DNA of 64,000 bases. Origin: Streptomyces xanthochromogenes. Its GTDB lineage: Bacteria > Actinomycetota > Actinomycetes > Streptomycetales > Streptomycetaceae. Location: positions 62,001 through 126,000 of the forward strand of contig NZ_BMUZ01000008.1 of NCBI RefSeq assembly GCF_014650455.1, read 5' to 3'. Below the pieces are notes generated by a model that saw only the letters and a list, made by a program, of their open reading frames with translations, was not told where the DNA came from and ran no database searches. The position numbers and the translations under genes were made by a program. Positions 52,147-59,826 of this stretch are shown here, in pieces. Position 1 is the first letter of the stretch. Every line of letters begins with the position of its first letter.

Positions 52147-52644
52147 GGGGACCTCCCGGGTGGTGCCTGCCGACGTCACGTGCGTCGCTGCTTCCGCTAG
52201 TCGAGTGTGGCCTGCCCGGGTGCAGCCTGCCACAACATTGCCGAGTTGCCCGGCGTGTCGGGCATGGGCCCTGGAACGCCGTTATGGCACGGTTACCTAT
52301 TCGCAACGCAGAGTGACCGGGCTGGTCACTCTGTGCAGCAGGCCCCCGTACGGTGCCGCGGCGCCGCCGGTTCGAGTGCCGCGTTCGGCCCCCTCCCGCA
52401 GTCCCGGATACCCGTGTGGGACCCGGGGCCCAGGGCTCGCCACAGTACTCCATTCGGGCCACCTGGGTGGACCGGCGCGCCGCCGAAGTTCTCGTGGCGT
52501 ACGGGAGTTGAACCTGCCCCGAAGCAGCCGTCCCAGGCCCCCACGTGTCCTGCTTCACACAATCCCCGGAACCGGAACTATTCCTTTCGCTCAAATGTCC
52601 TTTCTCAGTGCAAGACGGAACAGAAGGGCGAACAAGGGCTGGGC
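52147..52644. other. Intergenic region between sepH and the Thr-repeat membrane protein gene
   Basis: A 498-base divergent region. It contains a hairpin at 52309-52333 (CAGAGTGACC / GGTCACTCTG, 5-base loop), a possible operator or RNA structure. AT-richer patches lie around 52290-52305 and 52575-52600, where promoters could lie. GGTTCGAGT near 52370 resembles a tRNA T-loop but no cloverleaf forms around it. I see no gene. Confidence 0.5.
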
Positions 52645-53781
52645 ATGAGTGACAAGCCGGACTCCGGGACGGACGAGAAGAAGCGCATCGATCTGAGCGT
52701 GCCCCAAGTGGCGGGCAGCGCGCTCGCCGCGGTCGCCGCGGCGGTGCTCGCCTCCACGCTGGGCGTGTACGGGACGTTCATCGGCGCCGGTGTCGTGAGC
52801 GTGGTCGCCACCTGCGGCGGCACGGTCTTCCAGCACTTCTTCAAACGGACCGGCGAGCAGTTGCGCGAGGTGACGGTCCAGGCCAAGGTCGGCGCGCGCC
52901 AGGTGCCGGTGCTCTCCCCCTACAAGGGTCGGGACGAGAGGACGGCGGAGCCGGGGACCGGCGCCGACCGCACGCGGATGCTGCCGCGCACCGACGCCGA
53001 GCGCACGCAGATGCTCGGCCGGGTCGACGAGGACCGCACGCGGATGCTGCCGCAGGCCGACGCGGACCGCACCCAGATGCTCGGCCGGGTCGACGAGGAC
53101 CGCACGCGGATGCTGCCGCAGGCCGACGCGGACCGCACGCAGATGCTCGGGCGGGTCGACGAGGACCGTACGCAGATGCTGCCGCAGGCGGACACGGACC
53201 GGACCCGGATGCTGAAGTCGGTCGGCGGGAATCCGCTGCCGCCCGGCGCGGCGGGTGCCAAGGAGTTCAACGAGGCGACCGTGCACGGCTCCCGGCTGCG
53301 CGGCTGGAAGCGCCCGCTGCTGGCGGCGGCCGTGGTCTTCGGGGTCTCGATGGGCGGCATCACCGTCTACGAGGTGCTCTCCGGCGGTGAGGTCGGCGGC
53401 AACGGGGGCGGGACGACGCTGACGTCGGTGTTCACCGGAGGCTCCAAGAAGCAGCAGCCGCAGCCGCCGTCGGACCCGGGCGGCGACTGGGGTGACAAGT
53501 CGCCCGGCACCGGTACCGGCACCGGCGGGTCGCCGAGCCCGAGCGGGAGCAACGAGAAGGGGACGACCGGGGGAGGCTCCGGCACGAGCGACCCCACGTC
53601 CTCGCCGTCCCCCTCCACGTCGCACGGTTCGGGCTCCGACTCCGGCTCGGGCACCGGCTCGGGCGGCACCACCCCGACCCCGACGCCCACCCCGTCCGGT
53701 TCGAAGAGCACCGGAACCGACAAGGGCACCACCGACCCGGGCACCCCGGACCCGAAGTCCGGCGCGAGCACCGCCCCTTAG
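52645..53781 (+). CDS. Membrane protein with eight 11-residue Thr-containing repeats
   Basis: This is a 378-residue protein with no recognised family. Residues about 20-65 hold one or two hydrophobic helices (VAGSALAAVAAAVLAS, VYGTFIGAGVVSVVATCGG). A basic loop follows, then eight 11-residue units of form DxDRTxMLxxx (residues 106-193) with R-T-Q/R-M-L in each. A transmembrane helix, LLAAAVVFGVSMGGITVYEV, follows at about residue 230, and the last 120 residues are a Gly/Ser/Thr/Pro tail, probably outside the cell. The repeats would be cytoplasmic. Thr followed by Leu at +3 is the pattern preferred by FHA domains when phosphorylated. A scaffold for Ser/Thr kinase signalling is inferred. It is divergent from sepH. 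Confidence 0.8.
   Translation: MSDKPDSGTDEKKRIDLSVPQVAGSALAAVAAAVLASTLGVYGTFIGAGVVSVVATCGGTVFQHFFKRTGEQLREVTVQAKVGARQVPVLSPYKGRDERTAEPGTGADRTRMLPRTDAERTQMLGRVDEDRTRMLPQADADRTQMLGRVDEDRTRMLPQADADRTQMLGRVDEDRTQMLPQADTDRTRMLKSVGGNPLPPGAAGAKEFNEATVHGSRLRGWKRPLLAAAVVFGVSMGGITVYEVLSGGEVGGNGGGTTLTSVFTGGSKKQQPQPPSDPGGDWGDKSPGTGTGTGGSPSPSGSNEKGTTGGGSGTSDPTSSPSPSTSHGSGSDSGSGTGSGGTTPTPTPTPSGSKSTGTDKGTTDPGTPDPKSGASTAP
52960..53223 (+). repeat. 33-bp coding repeat, eight units
   Basis: Eight in-frame 33-base units, alternating two forms (ending MLPQA or MLGRV), so a 66-base higher-order repeat. The central copies are nearly identical at DNA level, indicating recent duplication and likely copy-number variation between strains. 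Confidence 0.9.
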
Positions 53782-53812
53782 GGCCCGGGCCGCAGAGACC
53801 GGGCCACCCGGA

Positions 53813-55132
53813 TCAGTCGCCGAGCACCCGCCGCAGATACGCGTTGGCGAAGCGACGGTCCGGGTCGAGCCGGTCGCGCAGGGCGGTGAACTCGGTGAAG
53901 CGCGGGTAGACCTCCGCGAAGTAGGCCGCGTCACGCGTGTGGATCTTGCCCCAGTGGGGGCGCCCCGCGTGCGCGGTCATGATCCGTTCGACCGCGGTGA
54001 AGTACGCCTGGTACGGCGTGCCCCGGTACATGTGCACGGCGATGTACGCGGTCTCGCGACCGGAGGCGGTGGAGAGCGCGATGTCGTCGGCGGGCGCGGT
54101 GCGCACCTCCACCGGGAAGCTCACCCGCAGCGGCGACCGCTCCACCAGGGCCTTCACTTCGCGCAGTGCTCCGACGACCGCCTCGCGCGGCAGGGCGTAC
54201 TCCATCTCCACGAAGCGCACCCGGCGCGGGCTGGTGAAGACCTTGTACGGGATGTCGGTGTAGGTGCGGGCGGAGAGCGCGCGGCTGGAGACCTTCGCGA
54301 CGGCCGGGATGGTGGCCGGCACCGCCCGGCCGAGCGAACACACCACCTGGAAAAGGCCGTTGGACATGAATTCGTCATCGATCCACCCCCGGACCTTCCC
54401 GGGCGGCGCGGCCGGTCCTGCGCTGCGGTTGTTGCGCTTGGTGTTGCAGTTGCCGGTGTGCGGGAACCAGTAGAACTCGAAGTGCTCGTTCTCCGTGTAG
54501 AGCTCCTCGAAGTCGGCGGTGACCTGGTCGAAGGCCATCGGCTCCTCGCGGGCCGTGAGCAGGAAGACCGGCTCCACGGCGAAGGTGATGGCGGTGACGA
54601 TGCCGAGCGCGCCGAGACCGATCCGGGCCGCCGCGAAGACCGCTCGCTCCTCTTCGGTCCCCTTCTCGGAGCACGTCAGCAGCGAGCCGTCGGCGGTGAC
54701 CAGCTCAAGTGCCGTGATCTGGGCGGCGATCGAGGCCGAATCGCGCCCGGTGCCGTGTGTGCCGGTGCTGGTGGCGCCCGCCACCGTCTGCTCCATGATG
54801 TCGCCCATGTTCGTGAGCGACAGGCCTTCCCTCGCGAGCACCGCGTTCAGCCGCTTCAGCGGGGTGCCGGCCTCCACCGTGACGGTCATCGCGGCGCGGT
54901 CGATCTCGCGGATGCCGGTCAGCAGGTCGGGACGTATGAGCACGCCGTCGGTGGCGGCCGTCGCCGTGAAGGAGTGGCCGGTGCCGACCGCCTTCACCGT
55001 CAGGCCCTGTTCGGCGGCGCGGCGCACGGCCTCGGCCAGTTCGGCCGCGGAGGCCGGGGACACTTCCCTTGTCGGTCGCGCGGTGACGTTCCCCGCCCAG
55101 TTACGCCAGGTGCTGCCGTTCGCTCCGCTCAT
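53813..55132 (-). CDS. FAD-linked sugar-1,4-lactone oxidase (arabinono/gulonolactone oxidase type)
   Basis: This is a 439-residue flavoprotein. The FAD_binding_4 domain has the FAD motif VKAVGTGHSFTATAATDGVL and GATSTGTHGTGR. The ALO-type C-terminal domain includes FEFYWFPHTGNCNTKRNNRS and the terminal HWGKIHTRDAAYF. It oxidises aldonolactones or related polyols using O2 or another acceptor. It contains an N-terminal NWAGNVTARP. ATG 55132 lies within the end of the MFS gene, overlapping by 32 bases, so the two are co-expressed. Confidence 0.88.
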   Translation of the reverse strand: MSGANGSTWRNWAGNVTARPTREVSPASAAELAEAVRRAAEQGLTVKAVGTGHSFTATAATDGVLIRPDLLTGIREIDRAAMTVTVEAGTPLKRLNAVLAREGLSLTNMGDIMEQTVAGATSTGTHGTGRDSASIAAQITALELVTADGSLLTCSEKGTEEERAVFAAARIGLGALGIVTAITFAVEPVFLLTAREEPMAFDQVTADFEELYTENEHFEFYWFPHTGNCNTKRNNRSAGPAAPPGKVRGWIDDEFMSNGLFQVVCSLGRAVPATIPAVAKVSSRALSARTYTDIPYKVFTSPRRVRFVEMEYALPREAVVGALREVKALVERSPLRVSFPVEVRTAPADDIALSTASGRETAYIAVHMYRGTPYQAYFTAVERIMTAHAGRPHWGKIHTRDAAYFAEVYPRFTEFTALRDRLDPDRRFANAYLRRVLGD

Positions 55133-56339
55133 CTGCTTCGAGCCCCTCCCGATGCGTCACCGGCCTGCGAAGCCGGCGGTACCCCGAGAACGCCACCGCC
55201 GCCGCGAGCGTTCCCGACACGCCGGCCACCAGGTACCCCGCCTGCGCGCCCGCCGCGTCCACCACCCAACCGGCGGCGGAGGAGCCGAGCGCCACACCGA
55301 CCGCGAGCCCGGTACTGGTCCAGGTCATGCCCTCGGTGAGTTTGCTGCGCGGTACGTGCTGCTCGACGAGGGCCATCGTCGTCACCATCGTCGGTGCGAT
55401 GAAGAGGCCCGCGACAAAGAGCGCCACGGCGAGGAACGGCAGGTTCCCGGCCAGTTGGAGCGGGATCATACTCACCGCCATCGCGCAGACACCCGCCAGC
55501 CACCTGGTGGACGCCGCCCCCTTGAGGCGCAGCAGCCCGAAGACGGCCCCCGCGAGGCAGGAGCCGAGCGCGTACACGGCGAGGACGAGGCTGGCCAGCG
55601 CCTTGTGACCGCGCTCGTCGGCGAAGGCCACGGTGACCACGTCGACCGAGCCGAAGATCGCGCCGGTGGCGACGAACGTGGCGACGAGGACCTGGAGTCC
55701 GCGCGAGCTCAGCGCCGAACGGCCACTCGTGTGCTCGTGCGGATGCGGCACGGGCTCGGTGCCGCGCTGGGCGGTCAGCCAGAAGACGCCGACGACCAGG
55801 AAGCAGGCGGCGATCAGGGGCCCCGCCTCGGCGAACCAGGCGGTGGAGAGCCCGATGGACAGGATCGGCCCCAGGATGAAGCACAGCTCGTCGACGATCG
55901 ACTCCCACGAGTACGCCGTGTGCAGGTTCTGGGCGTCACCGCGGTAGATCGCGGCCCAGCGGGCCCGGACCATCGAGCCGACGCTGGGAACACAGCCCGC
56001 GCCCGCCGCGAAGACGAACAGGGTCCAGTCCGGCGCGCTCTGCTGGGCGCAGACCAGCAGTCCGGTGACGGCGGCGACGGCGGCCAGGGTTGCCGGGCGC
56101 AGCACCCGGCGCTGGCCGTGCCGGTCGACGAGCCGGGATATCTGGGGGCCGATCACGGCGGCCGACATGGCGAGCGTCGCCGACAGCGCCCCGGCCAGGC
56201 CGTAGCGGCCGGTGAGCTGGGAGACCATCGTCACGACGCCGATGCCCATCATCGACAGCGGCATCCGGCCGAGCAGGCCTGCGGCGGAGAACCCCTTGGT
56301 GCCGGGGGCGGCGAAGATCGCGCGGTAGGGACTGGGCAA
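55101..56339 (-). CDS. Major facilitator superfamily transporter
   Basis: This is a 412-residue protein with about 12 predicted helices. The A-like motif SRLVDRHGQRRVLRPA lies between helices 2 and 3, and a central hydrophilic loop is QRGTEPVPHPHEHTSGRS. Helix 5 and 11 contain Gly/Pro-rich stretches typical of efflux carriers. I use TTG 56339, preceded by GGAG at five bases; there is no better ATG upstream. It is upstream of and overlaps the lactone oxidase gene. The substrate is unknown. Confidence 0.85.
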   Translation of the reverse strand: MPSPYRAIFAAPGTKGFSAAGLLGRMPLSMMGIGVVTMVSQLTGRYGLAGALSATLAMSAAVIGPQISRLVDRHGQRRVLRPATLAAVAAVTGLLVCAQQSAPDWTLFVFAAGAGCVPSVGSMVRARWAAIYRGDAQNLHTAYSWESIVDELCFILGPILSIGLSTAWFAEAGPLIAACFLVVGVFWLTAQRGTEPVPHPHEHTSGRSALSSRGLQVLVATFVATGAIFGSVDVVTVAFADERGHKALASLVLAVYALGSCLAGAVFGLLRLKGAASTRWLAGVCAMAVSMIPLQLAGNLPFLAVALFVAGLFIAPTMVTTMALVEQHVPRSKLTEGMTWTSTGLAVGVALGSSAAGWVVDAAGAQAGYLVAGVSGTLAAAVAFSGYRRLRRPVTHREGLEADERSERQHLA

Positions 56340-56383
56340 CGGGGCTCCGGTGGTCCGGCGTGACGCGTGCCGGCGCGGCGCGT

Positions 56384-56413
56384 GCCATCGTGACGCGCGC
56401 CATCGTGACGCGT
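56384..56413. repeat. 15-bp tandem duplication upstream of the MFS gene
   Basis: Two adjacent copies of GCCATCGTGACGCGY at 56384-56398 and 56399-56413, with partial related copies (TGACGCGTGCC) to 56361. They lie in the MFS leader, next to an AT-rich stretch (TAATTAATTCCTAAAG) likely to include its promoter. Confidence 0.7.
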
Positions 56414-56456
56414 GTAATTAATTCCTAAAGCTTACGACGCTGAAGTAGCGTCCCGC

Positions 56457-56546
56457 ACCGCCTTTTCCGGCTCGCTTCCGGGGGACCTCCGGCCCGGCCC
56501 CACCGCCCTTTCCGGCTCGGCCCCGGGGGACCTCCGGCCCGGCCGC
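56457..56546. repeat. 45-bp tandem repeat, two units
   Basis: Units begin ACCGCC at 56457 and 56502. Both include TTTCCGGCTCG, CCGGGGGACCTCCGGCCCGG and are nearly identical. They lie in the divergent region between the MFS and ferrochelatase genes. Confidence 0.75.
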
Positions 56547-56603
56547 CGCGCGTTCCCGCGGCCGGGTTCCGCGCCTGTCACAGGCGGATGGCAGGATCGA
56601 GTC

Positions 56604-57761
56604 ATGTCCGTACTGCGTGATCCAGCTCCCGGAGCGGCCGCGGCCGCCGCCCCGTACGACGCCCTGCTGCTGCTCTCCTTCGGCGGCCCCGAGGGCCCCG
56701 ACGACGTGGTCCCGTTCCTGGAGAACGTGACGCGCGGCCGGGGCATCCCCAAGGAGCGCCTCAAGGAGGTGGGGCAGCACTACTTCCTGTTCGGCGGCGT
56801 GAGCCCCATCAACGAGCAGAACCGCGCGCTGCTTGACGCGCTGCGCAAGGACTTCGCCGAGAACAGCCTCGACCTGCCGGTCTACTGGGGCAACCGGAAC
56901 TGGGCGCCCTACCTCACCGACACCCTGCGCGAGATGGTGGCCGACGGCCGCCGCCGCATCGCGGTCCTCGCCACCAGCGCCTACGCCTCGTACTCGGGCT
57001 GCCGGCAGTACCGCGAGAACCTCGCCGAGTCGCTCGCCGCCCTGGAGGCCGAGGGCCTCGACGTGCCGAGGGTCGACAAGCTGCGGCACTACTTCAACCA
57101 CCCGGGCTTCGTGCGCCCCGTGGTCGACGGCGTCCTCGCCTCGCTCGCCGAGCTCCCCGAGGACGTCCGCGCGGGCGCCCACCTCGCCTTCACCACGCAC
57201 TCCATCCCCGAGGCCGCGGCCGACACCTCCGGCCCCGTCGAGGAGCACGGCGAGGGCGGCGCCTACGTGCGCGAACACCTCGACGTGGCGCGGACCGTCG
57301 CGGACGCGGTCCAGGCCGAGACCGGGGTCGAGCGGCCCTGGCGGCTGGTGTACCAGTCCCGCTCCGGCGCCCCGCACATCCCCTGGCTCGAACCGGACAT
57401 CTGCGACCACCTGGAGACGCTGCACGGCGAGGGCGCCCCGGCCGTCGTCATGGTCCCCATCGGCTTCGTCTCCGACCACATGGAGGTCCTGTACGACCTC
57501 GACACCGAGGCCACCGACAAGGCGGCCGAGCTCGGCCTGCCCGTCGCCCGCTCCGCGACCGTCGGCGCCGACCCGCGCTTCGCCGCGGCCGTGCGCGAGC
57601 TCGTCGTCGAGCGGGCCGCGGCCGAGCGCGGCCTGCCCGTCGAGCGGTGCGCGCTCGGGTCGCTCGGCCCCTCGCACGACCTCTGCGCGGTCGGCTGCTG
57701 CCCGGCCGCCCGCGGCGCCGCCAGGCCCGCGGCCGCCGGAGCCGACAGCCCGTACGCGTAA
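56604..57761 (+). CDS. hemH: Ferrochelatase (coproporphyrin ferrochelatase type)
   Basis: This is a 385-residue enzyme inserting ferrous iron into the porphyrin; in actinobacteria the substrate is coproporphyrin III. Motifs: LLLLSFGGPEGPDDVVPFLE, VYWGNRNWAPYL, FTTHSIPEAAADTSGP with the catalytic His, and VPIGFVSDHMEVLYDLDTEA with the conserved Glu. Cysteines SGC (about residue 133), and C-terminal ERCALG and DLCAVGCC probably bind the [2Fe-2S] cluster known in actinobacterial ferrochelatases. ATG 56604. The next gene follows by 10 bases. Confidence 0.94.
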   Translation: MSVLRDPAPGAAAAAAPYDALLLLSFGGPEGPDDVVPFLENVTRGRGIPKERLKEVGQHYFLFGGVSPINEQNRALLDALRKDFAENSLDLPVYWGNRNWAPYLTDTLREMVADGRRRIAVLATSAYASYSGCRQYRENLAESLAALEAEGLDVPRVDKLRHYFNHPGFVRPVVDGVLASLAELPEDVRAGAHLAFTTHSIPEAAADTSGPVEEHGEGGAYVREHLDVARTVADAVQAETGVERPWRLVYQSRSGAPHIPWLEPDICDHLETLHGEGAPAVVMVPIGFVSDHMEVLYDLDTEATDKAAELGLPVARSATVGADPRFAAAVRELVVERAAAERGLPVERCALGSLGPSHDLCAVGCCPAARGAARPAAAGADSPYA

Positions 57762-57771
57762 GGGAGCACCG

Positions 57772-58572
57772 ATGACCGACCCTCTGCACCGCGAACTGCT
57801 CGGCCTCGCCCTGGAGGCCGCCCGGCGGGCCGGCGAGCTGCTGCGCGACGGCCGACCGGCCGACCTCGCCGTGGCCGCCACCAAGTCCAGCCCCATCGAC
57901 GTGGTGACCGAGATGGACATCGCCGCCGAGAAGCTGATCACCGGCTACCTCGCCGAACACCGCCCCGATGACGGGTTCCTGGGTGAGGAGGGCGCCTCCA
58001 GCGAGGGCACCAGCGGCATCCGCTGGGTCATCGACCCGCTGGACGGGACCGTCAACTACCTGTACGGGCTGCCCACTTGGGCCGTGTCCATCGCCGCCGA
58101 GCAGCACGGCGAGCGGGTCGCGGGCGTGGTCGCCGCCCCGATGCGCGGCGAGACCTACCACGCGGTCCTCGGCGGCGGCGCGTTCGAGGGCGAGCGCCCG
58201 CTGCGCTGCCGCCCGCCGGCCCCGCTGTCCCAGTCCCTGATCGGCACGGGCTTCGCCTACGTCCAGTCGGTGCGCGCCCACCAGGCCGAGGTGGCCCGGC
58301 ACCTGATCCCGCGGTTCCGGGACATCCGCCGCGGCGGATCGGCGGCGATCGACCTGTGCGACGTGGCGGCCGGGCGACTCGACGCGTACTACGAGCGCGG
58401 CCTGAACCCCTGGGACATGGCGGCCGGCGACCTGATCGCCCGCGAGGCCGGCGCCCTGACCGGCGGCCGCCCCGGCCAAGCCCCCTCCCGGGACCTCACC
58501 GTCGCCGCCTCCCCGGAGCTCTTCGGCCCCCTCCAGGCGCTCCTGGAGGAGCACGGGGCCTGGCACGACTGA
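57772..58572 (+). CDS. Inositol monophosphatase family protein
   Basis: This is a 266-residue Mg-dependent phosphatase. Metal-binding motifs are GEEGAS, WVIDPLDGTVNYLYG and NPWDMAAGDLIA. The family includes inositol-1-phosphatases, fructose bisphosphatase-like and histidinol-phosphate phosphatases; here inositol phosphate is likely but not proven. ATG 57772 has GGGAGC upstream. It is probably co-transcribed with hemH and ends in a strong terminator. Confidence 0.92.
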   Translation: MTDPLHRELLGLALEAARRAGELLRDGRPADLAVAATKSSPIDVVTEMDIAAEKLITGYLAEHRPDDGFLGEEGASSEGTSGIRWVIDPLDGTVNYLYGLPTWAVSIAAEQHGERVAGVVAAPMRGETYHAVLGGGAFEGERPLRCRPPAPLSQSLIGTGFAYVQSVRAHQAEVARHLIPRFRDIRRGGSAAIDLCDVAAGRLDAYYERGLNPWDMAAGDLIAREAGALTGGRPGQAPSRDLTVAASPELFGPLQALLEEHGAWHD

Positions 58573-58599
58573 GGTCCCCGCGGCGCCCCCGGGCGTGAC

Positions 58600-58634
58600 G
58601 AAACCCCGGCGCCGTCCCGTGGCGCCGGGGTTTC
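58600..58634. terminator. Bidirectional terminator hairpin
   Basis: Perfect 14-bp stem GAAACCCCGGCGCC / GGCGCCGGGGTTTC with a 7-base loop. It lies between the phosphatase and the converging small gene and could serve both. Confidence 0.88.
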
Positions 58635-58652
58635 CTGGTGGGTGGGGTGGGC

Positions 58653-58823
58653 TCAGACGGCAGCGGCTACCTCTACGCCGTGCTCGGCGGCCAGACGGTG
58701 GAGATCGTCCAGCTCGGCCTGCTCGACGTCGGCGAGGAAGTCGTCGCCGGTCTCACGCGCCCGTGTGAGGTCGGTTTCCGTGGTCCTTATGCGCTGCAGA
58801 AGTCCTGCGGTGAAAGCGTCCAT
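58653..58823 (-). CDS. Small conserved helical protein (56 aa)
   Basis: A 56-residue acidic protein starting MDAFTAGLLQRIRTTETDLT and continuing with a helix rich in Asp/Glu (GDDFLADVEQAELDDLHRLA). It looks like a short coiled coil. ATG 58823 has GAGGGGG upstream. Similar small hypothetical proteins precede cutRS in other Streptomyces as I recall. No function is known. Confidence 0.65.
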   Translation of the reverse strand: MDAFTAGLLQRIRTTETDLTRARETGDDFLADVEQAELDDLHRLAAEHGVEVAAAV

Positions 58824-59167
58824 GGTGCGCCCCCTCGTCGTGGGTCGGTGGCACGGGATGTGCCGACGGTGGGTCGCGACCACGACGTGAGGATGTGGCA
58901 TGCCACAGACAGGGCGTGATCGCGGGGTGTGCAGTCGTCTTCCCCAAGCCCACTCTCGAAGAAACCTCAACTGCCGCGCCAATCCTGTTCATTCCCGCGC
59001 AGGCGCCCGCTCCTGGCCGGAAACCGCAGGTGGGCGGCGGGCCCCGGTCCGGCACCGTCTTACCGCCGGTTTATGGCCGTAAGGGGCAGGATGGAAGCTC
59101 ACAGTCACTGGTTCAGTGCACAGATCCGCCCGCGGACGACGCGGGTCCCTACGGAAGGAAATGCGCC
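58824..59167. other. Promoter region of cutRS
   Basis: A 344-base region between the small minus-strand gene and cutR. It contains the inverted repeat CTTAC-N15-GTAAG (59059-59083), and CAGGAT at 59087-59092, a candidate -10 box. A GGAAGGAA ribosome site lies just before cutR. The inverted repeat could be an autoregulatory CutR site. I see no gene. Confidence 0.45.
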
Positions 59168-59821
59168 GTGCGCGTACTCGTCGTCGAGGACGAGCAGCTG
59201 CTCGCCGATGCGGTGGCCACCGGACTGCGCCGGGAGGCCATGGCCGTCGACGTCGTGTACGACGGCGCCGCGGCCCTGGAGCGGATCGGTGTGAACGACT
59301 ACGACGTGGTCGTGCTCGACCGGGACCTCCCGCTCGTCCACGGCGACGACGTCTGCCGCAAGATCGTCGAGCTGGGCATGCCCACCCGGGTCCTGATGCT
59401 GACGGCCGCGGGGGACGTGAGCGACCGGGTCGAGGGCCTGGAGATCGGCGCGGACGACTACCTGCCCAAGCCGTTCGCCTTCACCGAGCTGACCGCCCGC
59501 GTCCGCGCGCTCGGCCGGCGCACCACCGTGCCGCTGCCGCCGATCCTGGAGCGGGCCGGCATCAAGCTGGACCCCAACCGCCGCGAGGTGTTCCGGGACG
59601 GCCGGGAGATCCAGCTCGCGCCCAAGGAGTTCGCCGTCCTCGACGTGCTGATGCGCAGCGAGGGCGCGGTGGTCTCGGCCGAGCAGCTCCTGGAGAAGGC
59701 CTGGGACGAGAACACCGACCCGTTCACCAACGTCGTCCGGGTCACCGTCATGACCCTGCGCCGCAAGCTCGGCGAGCCCCCGGTGATCGTCACCGTGCCG
59801 GGCTCGGGTTACCGGATCTGA
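59168..59821 (+). CDS. cutR: CutR response regulator (OmpR/PhoB family)
   Basis: This is a 217-residue regulator with receiver MRVLVVEDEQLLADAVATGL, phospho-acceptor Asp in VVVLDRDLPLVHG, MLTAAGD and Lys in YLPKPFAF. The winged-helix output domain has LAPKEFAVLDVLMRSEGAVV and ends LRRKLGEPPVIVTVPGSGYR. The length equals that remembered for CutR of S. coelicolor/S. lividans. GTG 59168 follows GGAAGGAA. CutRS was first linked to copper-dependent traits and antibiotic control, and later to envelope protein folding. It is followed by cutS five bases later. Confidence 0.92.
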   Translation: MRVLVVEDEQLLADAVATGLRREAMAVDVVYDGAAALERIGVNDYDVVVLDRDLPLVHGDDVCRKIVELGMPTRVLMLTAAGDVSDRVEGLEIGADDYLPKPFAFTELTARVRALGRRTTVPLPPILERAGIKLDPNRREVFRDGREIQLAPKEFAVLDVLMRSEGAVVSAEQLLEKAWDENTDPFTNVVRVTVMTLRRKLGEPPVIVTVPGSGYRI

Positions 59822-59826
59822 CGGCG

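Noticed and set aside
52360..52520. tRNA-like T-loop sequences (GGTTCGAGT, and GTTCAAC on the other strand)
   Set aside because: No acceptor, D-arm or anticodon stems can be formed around either.
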